From the NCBI GenBank assembly GCA_934098565.1, contig CAKOON010000001.1, forward strand, positions 124,001 through 188,000: a DNA stretch of 64,000 nucleotides. The letters are read 5' to 3'. The position numbers and the translations under genes were made by a program. Below the pieces are notes generated by a model. The model saw nothing but the letters and a program-made list of their open reading frames with translations, did not search any database and was not told the origin of the DNA. Shown one piece after another: positions 33,223-40,127 of this stretch (position 1 is the stretch's first letter; each line of letters begins with the position of its first letter). The DNA is from an uncultured Bacilli bacterium. Its GTDB lineage: Bacteria > Bacillota_I > Bacilli_A > RF39 > UBA660.

Positions 33223-34302
33223 TTAATTTTTACTAATATTTAAGATAATACCGATAGAAGCAAAAGATACTAAAAGACTGGAGCCACCATAACTAAAGAA
33301 GGGTAATGTTACTCCTGTAACGGGGATAAGACCGACAACGACGCATAAATTTAATAAAGTTTGAATAAGAATGCCAAATGAAAGTCCAAAAGATAAATAT
33401 TTAGCAAAGAGATTTTTAGCTTGCATACTTATTTTGACAGAAAAATAAAAGAGTAAAAAGAAGATAGAAACGACTATGAGAACACCTAGAAAACCAAATT
33501 CTTCGGAGATGATGGAAAAAATAAAGTCGGTTTGGGGTTCGGGAAGATAAAAATGTTTTTGAATAGAAGAACCAAAACCAAGACCTAAAAGACCCCCGGG
33601 ACCGATGGCATATAAACTTTGGATGATTTGAAACCCACTTCCTAAAGGGTCAACCCAAGGATTGACAAAAGAAACAATACGAGCCAGACGATAAGGGGCA
33701 ACAATGATAAGCCCAACAATTCCTACTAGACCTAGGATACCACATTTAACGAAGAAAGATATTCTAGCTCCAGAGATAAAAATAATCATGATAAGTGTTA
33801 AGACGATGACCATGCCTTGACCAAAGTCGGGTTCTAACATAATAAGTCCAAAGAATAAAAAGATTATACATAAGATGGGAAATATTCCTCTTTTGGTATC
33901 TTTAACGGAGCCATTGTTATTGGCTAAGTATTTAGAAACAAAGATGATGAGGCCAATCTTTGCAAACTCAGAAGGCTGAATACCAAAAGAACCAATCCCA
34001 AACCAACTTCGGGCTCCGTTTCTGACTTTACCAATTCCCGGAATTAAAACGAGTACTAATAAAATAAAACAGATTAAGAGAATTTTATTGGCATATTTAT
34101 AATATTTTTTGTAGTCAATTTGAGAAAGAGTAATCATAATCAAAATGCCAATTATAAAAAAGATGGTTTGATGTTTAACATACTTAAGGGCGTCATTAAA
34201 CTTATAAGCGGCCCAGATATTACTAGCTGAATAAATCATGATAATACCAATAAGACCAGCGATGATACTTAAGATAAATAGTTTATAATTTATTTTTTTC
34301 AA
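33223..34302 (-). CDS. ftsW: FtsW-type SEDS glycosyltransferase
   Basis: The 359-residue protein has ten membrane segments and polymerises septal peptidoglycan from lipid II. SEDS hallmarks include YSASN, GARSWFGIGSFGIQPSEFAKIG, MLEPDFGQGMVI (catalytic Asp region), LPEPQTDFIFSIISEEFG and TGVTLPFFSYGGSSLL. The start codon is TTG (34300-34302 on the minus strand), preceded by AGGTGAT at a good distance; no ATG fits. No partner FtsI is nearby. It resembles FtsW/SpoVE more than RodA. Confidence 0.92.
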   Translation of the reverse strand: MKKINYKLFILSIIAGLIGIIMIYSASNIWAAYKFNDALKYVKHQTIFFIIGILIMITLSQIDYKKYYKYANKILLICFILLVLVLIPGIGKVRNGARSWFGIGSFGIQPSEFAKIGLIIFVSKYLANNNGSVKDTKRGIFPILCIIFLFFGLIMLEPDFGQGMVIVLTLIMIIFISGARISFFVKCGILGLVGIVGLIIVAPYRLARIVSFVNPWVDPLGSGFQIIQSLYAIGPGGLLGLGFGSSIQKHFYLPEPQTDFIFSIISEEFGFLGVLIVVSIFFLLFYFSVKISMQAKNLFAKYLSFGLSFGILIQTLLNLCVVVGLIPVTGVTLPFFSYGGSSLLVSFASIGIILNISKN

Positions 34303-34400
34303 ATAGAATCACCTATATAAATATATGTTTATAAGAAGAATTAAAGAAAAAGAAAAACTCTAAGATTAATTCTTAAAGTTAAGATATAAATTAAATATCA

Positions 34401-35084
34401 TTATTTTTTTAGTATGCGAGTCTTGTTTATGCCGTTAATTAATTTTTCTGGAAGCATACTATCTTCGATACTGATTGTAGATAATAGTTGATTAGCTAAA
34501 CCAAAGTTTTCCCTTAGAAGACGTTCTTCTCTTTGCGATGATACTAGTTTAAAATAATTTTTAAAACGTAGAGTAATATCATATAAGCTTTCAATAAGTA
34601 GTGTATTGTCATCACCAGGAATTATCACAACAGGTAAAGTATCTAGACCGATGACTCTAGGAGAAAATTTGATTCTATTTTGATTAAGAAACCTATTTAT
34701 TTTGTTAATGGAGCTTGCTAATTGATGATAAGCTTTTGGGCCGTAAATACTTTTGAATCCATCAAGACTTTGTTGCTCATCAAGGCTAAAATTAAGCGGA
34801 AAATTTAGCTCCCATATTTCTAGTTTAAGAGTGTTGCTAATAACTGGTGTTCCAAAAAGTTTGCCATAACTTATAATATGTGTATGACCGTCTATGAAAC
34901 TATCAATTTTTTTAGCTTCTTCATTTTTTAAATGCAAAAAAGCTAGTTGAATTTGCTGTAAATAATTAATAAGTTCTAAAGCTGTTATATCGTTAGGATT
35001 AAAAAATCTTTGATTGTAATTGATTAAATTTTCTAAATATGCTTTTTGTCTTTCTAATTTTTCTCTTCGACTTTCCTTATTCAT
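34401..35084 (-). CDS. Unknown cytoplasmic protein
   Basis: The 227-residue protein has no signal peptide or membrane helix. The N-terminus is basic and helical (MNKESRREKLERQKAYLENL). The central region is mixed (DGHTHIISYGKLFG, LEIWELNFPLNF), followed by NRFLNQNRIKFSPRVIGLDTLPVVIIPGDD in separate segments, and a helical end. An AGGAG site five bases before the ATG supports it. I recognise no family. It lies between ftsW and the Crp/Fnr gene, all on the minus strand. Confidence 0.65.
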   Translation of the reverse strand: MNKESRREKLERQKAYLENLINYNQRFFNPNDITALELINYLQQIQLAFLHLKNEEAKKIDSFIDGHTHIISYGKLFGTPVISNTLKLEIWELNFPLNFSLDEQQSLDGFKSIYGPKAYHQLASSINKINRFLNQNRIKFSPRVIGLDTLPVVIIPGDDNTLLIESLYDITLRFKNYFKLVSSQREERLLRENFGLANQLLSTISIEDSMLPEKLINGINKTRILKK

Positions 35085-35186
35085 GTTGTCTCCTTGATTT
35101 TATAGCTATTGTTATTTTAAATAGATATTATTTTCTAATAGCTCTGAATAATAATATGGTATCATAGATTTTGTTGGAAAGTCTAG

Positions 35187-35822
35187 CTAAAAAGAGTAAA
35201 GAAGAGTGATAACTCGACCTTTAGTGGTGATAAAACCTTCTTCTTTTAAATTTTTAAGTTCTCTTGTCATGGCGCTTCTATCGATAGCTAAATAATCAGC
35301 TAAATCTTGCCAAGTGCTTTTTAAGTAGATGATTTTCGAACGGTTTTTTAAAGCTTCAATTCGAAAGTATTCTAAAAGTTTATTACGGATTGTTTTTTGG
35401 GTAAGAATCTCTATTCTTTCGTTTTTAAGAGTGTTTTTATCAAGGGCGATGATTAAAAGATTTTTTAAAAACTGGTTATAGTAAGAATATTTAGAATCAT
35501 TGATACTTAAAATCATTTGGTAGTCGAGCCAGATGATTTTCGCATTTTCTTTGGTAATTATTTCATAGTCATTACTAAGAAGACTAGTTAAGGAAGTACC
35601 AAAGATTTCTTCTTCATAAATAGTTTCAATAATAGTACGGGTGCCATTATAATCAATGCGGATAATATCTAGGGAACCATCTAAAACGAGGCCAATACTT
35701 TCTTTATCCTTAAAAAGATAAGCAATATTGACATTTGGTTGATATGTAAAGGAGGAAGCTTCAAAAAGTTTTAATAATTGGCCTTTATCTTCGGGAGTTA
35801 TGTCTTTAAATAGTGATATCAT
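35187..35822 (-). CDS. Crp/Fnr-family transcription regulator
   Basis: The protein has 211 residues. Residues 1-125 form a cyclic-nucleotide-binding-type beta barrel (IGLVLDGSLDIIRIDYNGT, EEEIFGTSL). Residues 150-211 form a winged helix-turn-helix (WQDLADYLAIDRSAMTRELKNLKEEGFI). There is no N-terminal Cys cluster for an iron-sulfur centre, and the cAMP-binding Arg motif is absent, so the ligand is unclear. It is divergent from nrdD with a perfect palindrome between the two genes, which is a likely binding site. A Crp/Fnr control of anaerobic ribonucleotide reductase fits the context. Confidence 0.88.
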   Translation of the reverse strand: MISLFKDITPEDKGQLLKLFEASSFTYQPNVNIAYLFKDKESIGLVLDGSLDIIRIDYNGTRTIIETIYEEEIFGTSLTSLLSNDYEIITKENAKIIWLDYQMILSINDSKYSYYNQFLKNLLIIALDKNTLKNERIEILTQKTIRNKLLEYFRIEALKNRSKIIYLKSTWQDLADYLAIDRSAMTRELKNLKEEGFITTKGRVITLLYSF

Positions 35823-35842
35823 GTTTACACCTCATAATTAAA

Positions 35843-35869
35843 AATATAGCAAAAAGTTATAAATGTTGC
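35843..35869 (-). promoter_or_regulatory. Promoter of the Crp/Fnr regulator gene
   Basis: On the minus strand TTGCAA, 17-18 bases, TATATT with extended TGC. The -35 box lies inside the palindromic operator, so the regulator could repress itself. Confidence 0.55.
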
Positions 35870-35879
35870 AAGTGCAACA
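35864..35879. promoter_or_regulatory. Perfect 16-bp palindrome, candidate Crp/Fnr operator
   Basis: TGTTGCA-AG-TGCAACA. Its centre lies 41.5 bases upstream of the predicted nrdD transcription start (about 35913), the classic class II activation position for Crp/Fnr proteins. For the divergent gene it overlaps the -35 box. Confidence 0.7.
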
Positions 35880-35897
35880 AAATTATTTTAAAGATTA

Positions 35898-35906
35898 TGC
35901 TATAGT
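35898..35906 (+). promoter_or_regulatory. nrdDG promoter (-10, extended)
   Basis: TGC-TATAGT without a recognisable -35 box, as expected for an activator-dependent promoter. The palindrome occupies the -35 region. Confidence 0.55.
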
Positions 35907-35934
35907 GAATATGTTACGAAAGGATATTAGATGT

Positions 35935-38088
35935 ATGAAAGTAATTAAAAGAGATGGACACATGGTTGATTGGTGTCCAGAAAAAGTAGAAGCAGCTATA
36001 ATGAAAGCTAATAAAGAAGTTGAAGATGAAGATCAAGCTTCGGGAACACAAATTAAGAATATAATAAAATATATCGAAAGACTAGGAAAGAAAAGAATTC
36101 TAGTTGAAGATATTCAAGATATAATTGAAATGAAATTAATGAGTATTGGTAAGTATGAACTTGCTAAGAAGTATATTACTTATCGTTATACGAGAGAATT
36201 AGTTCGCAGAAGTAATACGACTGATTTAGCTATTAAAGAGTTGATTGATGGGGAGTCAGAGTATTGGAATACAGAAAATTCTAATAAAAATGCGAAGATT
36301 GTTACAACCCAAAGAGATTATTTGGCAGGTATTACAAGTACCGATATTACCAGAAGGTTTTTACTTCCGGAAGATATTGTAGCAGCTCATGATGCGGGGA
36401 TTATTCATTTTCATGATGCTGATTATTTTGCTCAGAATGCTTTGCATAACTGTGATTTAATCAATTTAGAAGATATGCTCCAAAATGGTACCAGTATCAA
36501 CGGGGTTATGATTGAAAAACCACACCGTTTCTTAACGGCTATGACAATAGCAACTCAGATTATTACCGCTGTTAATTCTAGTCAATATGGCGGGTGTACA
36601 GTAACCCTTACCCATTTAGCACCATTTATTCGTTCTAGTAGAAAATATTATGAGAAAAAATATAAAGAACGTAAGTTAACAAAAGCCCAGATTGCTAAAT
36701 TTGTTGATGAAGATTTAAAAAAAGAAATTACGGATGGGGTTCAAACGTTCCAATATCAAATTAATTCTATGACGACAACAAATGGTCAAGCTCCTTTCTT
36801 ATCCGTTTGCATGTATTTGGGAGAAACTAGCGAGTACAAAGAAGAACTTGCGATGTTAATTGAAGAAGTACTACGTCAAAGAATTCAAGGAATGAAGAAT
36901 GAAAAAGGTGTTTATATTACTCCTGCTTTCCCTAAACTTTTGTATGTTTTGGAAGAGGATAATATTCATCCGACTAGTAGGTATTATTATTTAACAAAAT
37001 TAGCAGCAGAATGTACCGCTAAGAGAATGGTGCCTGATTATATTTCTGAAAAGATTATGAAAGAAACGAAGATTGATAAGAATGGTAATGGTAATTGTTA
37101 TCCTTGTATGGGGTGCCGTTCTTTCTTGACTCCTTATGTTGATGAAGCTGGTAAACCTAAGTATTATGGTCGTTTCAATCAAGGAGTTGTTACTATTAAC
37201 TTAGTTGACGTTGCTTTATCAAGTGATAAGGATATGGATACTTTCTGGCGTCTATTTGGGGAAAGATTGGAACTATGTCATCGAGCTTTGCAAATTAGAC
37301 ATAAGAGACTTTCCAAAGTTACTAGTGATGTTGCTCCTATCTTGTGGCAACATGGTGCTTTAGCAAGACTTAAGAAGGGTGAGTCTATTCATGATTTATT
37401 ACATCATGGATATTCAACCATATCACTTGGTTATGCTGGCCTTTATGAGTGCGTTAAATTTATGACTGGTAAGAGTCATACTGATGGAGCGGAAGGTAAA
37501 GAATTTGGTCTTGCCGTAATGCAAAAGATGGTTGATAAATGTAATGAGTGGAAAGCGGCTGAAGATATTGATTATTCGGTTTATGGAACGCCTATTGAAT
37601 CAACTACGTATAAGTTTGCTAAATGCTTAAAAGAAAGATTTGGAATCATTAAAGGTATTACGGATAGAAATTATATTACAAACTCATATCATGTTCCGGT
37701 GTTTGAAGAAATTGATGCTTTTACGAAGTTGAAACTTGAAAGTGAATTTCAAAAACTAAGTCCAGGGGGAGCAATTAGTTATATTGAAACTCCTAATTTA
37801 ACTAATAATTTAGATGTTGTCTTACAAGTAATTGACTTTATCTATAATAATATTATGTATGCTGAACTTAATACGAAGAGTGATTATTGTCATGAATGCG
37901 GTTATACTGGAGAAATTTTAATAGATGATAATTTAGAATGGTATTGTCCAAACTGTGGAAATAGAGACCATGATAAATTAAACGTAGCTCGTCGTACCTG
38001 TGGATATATTGGTACTAACTTCTGGAATAAAGGCCGTACACAAGAGATAAAGGAACGTGTTATTCACATTGATAATAAGGATGCTTAG
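35935..38088 (+). CDS. nrdD: Anaerobic ribonucleoside-triphosphate reductase
   Basis: This glycyl-radical enzyme makes dNTPs without oxygen. The 717-residue protein has an N-terminal ATP-cone (residues 1-95, MKVIKRDGHMVDW). The catalytic barrel includes IHFHDADYFA, NSSQYGGCTVTLTHLAPF, NCYPCMGCRSFL and GRFNQGVVTINL. A zinc site has CHECGY and CPNCGNRDHD, and the glycyl loop is RRTCGYIG. I chose ATG 35935 (AAAGGAT upstream) over in-frame starts that would overlap the operator. nrdG follows after 2 bases. Confidence 0.97.
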   Translation: MKVIKRDGHMVDWCPEKVEAAIMKANKEVEDEDQASGTQIKNIIKYIERLGKKRILVEDIQDIIEMKLMSIGKYELAKKYITYRYTRELVRRSNTTDLAIKELIDGESEYWNTENSNKNAKIVTTQRDYLAGITSTDITRRFLLPEDIVAAHDAGIIHFHDADYFAQNALHNCDLINLEDMLQNGTSINGVMIEKPHRFLTAMTIATQIITAVNSSQYGGCTVTLTHLAPFIRSSRKYYEKKYKERKLTKAQIAKFVDEDLKKEITDGVQTFQYQINSMTTTNGQAPFLSVCMYLGETSEYKEELAMLIEEVLRQRIQGMKNEKGVYITPAFPKLLYVLEEDNIHPTSRYYYLTKLAAECTAKRMVPDYISEKIMKETKIDKNGNGNCYPCMGCRSFLTPYVDEAGKPKYYGRFNQGVVTINLVDVALSSDKDMDTFWRLFGERLELCHRALQIRHKRLSKVTSDVAPILWQHGALARLKKGESIHDLLHHGYSTISLGYAGLYECVKFMTGKSHTDGAEGKEFGLAVMQKMVDKCNEWKAAEDIDYSVYGTPIESTTYKFAKCLKERFGIIKGITDRNYITNSYHVPVFEEIDAFTKLKLESEFQKLSPGGAISYIETPNLTNNLDVVLQVIDFIYNNIMYAELNTKSDYCHECGYTGEILIDDNLEWYCPNCGNRDHDKLNVARRTCGYIGTNFWNKGRTQEIKERVIHIDNKDA

Positions 38089-38090
38089 AA

Positions 38091-38591
38091 ATGGCTAGAT
38101 TTAATAAAATAAGAAAAATGGATATATCTAATGGCCCTGGAGTGCGAGTTTCAATCTTCTTTCAGGGTTGTCCTTTCCATTGTAAAGGATGCTTCAATAG
38201 TGAGACCTGGGACTTTTCTTTAGGAAATCCTTTTGATGAAGAAACAATTAATAAGGTTTTAGAAGTAGCAAGTCCTGATTATATAAAAGGTTTATCTATT
38301 TTAGGAGGAGAACCTTTATGTAAGGAAAATATAGAGGCTACTAAGGAATTATGTAAGACTTTTAAAGAAAAATATCCAGAGAAAAATATTTGGCTTTGGA
38401 CGGGATTTACTTGGGAAACGATTGAAGATAAAAGGGTTTTAGAATATTTAGACACTTTAGTAGATGGAACTTTTAAGGAAGAGTTGCATGACCCTCGTTT
38501 AAAGTGGTGTGGCTCTTCTAATCAAAGAGTTATTGACGTTCAAAAGAGTTTAAAAGAAGAAAAAATTGTATTGTATGAAAGTGAGGATTAA
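38091..38591 (+). CDS. nrdG: NrdD-activating radical SAM enzyme
   Basis: The 166-residue activase installs the glycyl radical on NrdD. The iron-sulfur motif is FFQGCPFHCKGCFN (C-x3-C-x2-C in C-PFH-C-KG-C). SILGGEPL is the SAM-binding GGE motif and WLWTGFTWE is typical of NrdG. It is co-transcribed with nrdD (2-base gap) and dut (2-base gap). Confidence 0.95.
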   Translation: MARFNKIRKMDISNGPGVRVSIFFQGCPFHCKGCFNSETWDFSLGNPFDEETINKVLEVASPDYIKGLSILGGEPLCKENIEATKELCKTFKEKYPEKNIWLWTGFTWETIEDKRVLEYLDTLVDGTFKEELHDPRLKWCGSSNQRVIDVQKSLKEEKIVLYESED

Positions 38592-38593
38592 AA

Positions 38594-39049
38594 ATGCGAG
38601 GAAGAGGATTTGAAATCGCCAAAGGATATGAAGATAAAGATATTCATATTCCGGTAAGAAAGACCGCACACTCTGCTGGATATGATGTGGAAGCAGCTTG
38701 TGATATGGTAATACCACCATATAAACCAGGAATGAAACCTAGTTTGATTCCAACGGGACTTAAGGCTTATTGTGAACCTGATGAATTCTTTATGTTAGTA
38801 AATAGAAGTAGTGGCCCTAAAAAAGGTTTCATGATGAGTAACTCAATAGGTATTGTTGATGCTGATTATTACGGTAATGAGTCAAATGATGGTCATTTTT
38901 ACTTCCAATTTTGGAATTTTGGTGAGAGTGATTTAGTAATTCATAAAGGGGACGTTGTTGGTCAAGTTATATTTCAAAAATATCTAATGACTAATGATGA
39001 TATAGCAACCGGAACTCGTATGGGGGGATTCGGGTCAACCGATAAATAA
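38594..39049 (+). CDS. dut: dUTP diphosphatase
   Basis: The 151-residue trimeric dUTPase has all five motifs: AGYDVEAA (1), NRSSGPKKG (2), GIVDADYYGN (3), KGDVVGQVIFQ (4) and MGGFGSTDK (5). It removes dUTP and supplies dUMP, which is logical beside nrdDG. The insertion SNDGHFYFQFWNFG between motifs 3 and 4 is seen in phage-like and some Firmicute dUTPases. Its stop overlaps a terminator. Confidence 0.93.
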   Translation: MRGRGFEIAKGYEDKDIHIPVRKTAHSAGYDVEAACDMVIPPYKPGMKPSLIPTGLKAYCEPDEFFMLVNRSSGPKKGFMMSNSIGIVDADYYGNESNDGHFYFQFWNFGESDLVIHKGDVVGQVIFQKYLMTNDDIATGTRMGGFGSTDK

Positions 39050-39075
39050 AAACAGGATTTGCGTCCTGCTTTTTT
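39048..39075 (+). terminator. Terminator of the nrdDG-dut operon
   Basis: CAGGA-TTTGCG-TCCTG with flanking A and T runs. A second, partly decayed copy of the same sequence lies at 39978-40006 on the other side of the radical SAM gene. Confidence 0.75.
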
Positions 39076-39919
39076 AGTCGTTATAGGTTAGAATTTCTCT
39101 TTTTTGTTTATTAAGCGCTCTAGTAAATTGATAAGGCTTAACAACTTTACCAATTTTTAAACAAACGTCATAGATATTATCGTTTAAAACATTGCCGTAA
39201 TTATAAATGGTATTTTGATGAATGATAGAAGCATCACACTCAGTAATAGTACCATCACAATTAACAGTTACTATGGTTCCAATATTAACCAGTCCATTTT
39301 CTTTATCTTCAAGATAAAAATTGCCAAATACTCTTTTACCAATATGGGTTATGTAGGGTGGAAAACTTCTTAAATGAACTGTTAAATTTTTATCTAAATT
39401 TTTGGCATTTCCTTCTCTAAATAGTTTTAACTCTGGGTCTAGATCACGGTATCCTATATAATATTTAGATTTTTTATATTTTTCGACATTTTGTAAAAAT
39501 TCTAAGTCTAGTTTTAAACGATGAATTTCTTCTTGATGATATTTATCATTTGAAATATCGAAAGAAGAAATTTCTTTTCGATTAGGTAGATATTTTATGA
39601 TGTAGTTTTCTATCATATCTAAGCATTCTAAAAATTCTAAAGAAAAGATAGTGCCATTAATGGTAGTTGTAACTTGTTGAACGTAAATTTTATGCTCAAT
39701 AATGTAATTAAATATTTTTTTCATAACGTCAACGGCAAGAGTTGGTTCACCACCACATATACATAAATTTTCGATACCGGCAATTTGGCTTAAAGTTGCT
39801 TCAATTACGTCATCACTCATGGAATTATTACATTTTTCACCCCGCATACAGTGTTTACAGTCAAGATTACATTTATTAGTGATAATCATTCCAAGATTAT
39901 AAATTATAATTTTTTTCAT
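39074..39919 (-). CDS. Radical SAM protein of unknown function
   Basis: The 281-residue protein has the iron-sulfur motif ITNKCNLDCKHCMRG (C-x3-C-x2-C) near residue 16, and the SAM motif CICGGEPTL (about 54). Near the C-terminus TVNCDGTITECDASI recalls the start of a SPASM or twitch cluster, but only two Cys are visible. Such proteins modify peptides or small molecules; nothing nearby shows the substrate. AGGAGG lies before the ATG. It faces the dut operon and is bracketed by two similar terminators, as if inserted. Confidence 0.8.
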   Translation of the reverse strand: MKKIIIYNLGMIITNKCNLDCKHCMRGEKCNNSMSDDVIEATLSQIAGIENLCICGGEPTLAVDVMKKIFNYIIEHKIYVQQVTTTINGTIFSLEFLECLDMIENYIIKYLPNRKEISSFDISNDKYHQEEIHRLKLDLEFLQNVEKYKKSKYYIGYRDLDPELKLFREGNAKNLDKNLTVHLRSFPPYITHIGKRVFGNFYLEDKENGLVNIGTIVTVNCDGTITECDASIIHQNTIYNYGNVLNDNIYDVCLKIGKVVKPYQFTRALNKQKREILTYND

Positions 39920-39977
39920 AAGGCCTCCTATTTCCGAAACTGCTTAGTATAATAACATATAAGTATCGAGTACACAA

Positions 39978-40006
39978 TAAAAACAGGATTTACTTCCTAA
40001 TTTTTT
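39978..40006 (+). repeat. Second copy of the dut terminator sequence
   Basis: It shares ATAAAAACAGGATTT with 39046-39060, followed by TCCT and a T6 run as in the first copy. The stem is weakened by two base changes. Pairs like this can mark the ends of an inserted segment. Confidence 0.5.
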
Positions 40007-40049
40007 ATGTTTAACTTATGATAATGTTAATAATCTTTTGGATTTAGAC

Positions 40050-40078
40050 TTGTTCAAAATCTAACTTTATTATATACT
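40050..40078 (+). promoter_or_regulatory. Sigma-A-type promoter
   Basis: TTGTTC, 17-base spacer, TATACT, upstream of the large pseudopilin-like gene. Confidence 0.6.
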
Positions 40079-40127
40079 TTTATTGTAGTAGATAAGAGTA
40101 GTATAGGAGAAAATATGGAGATTGGTT

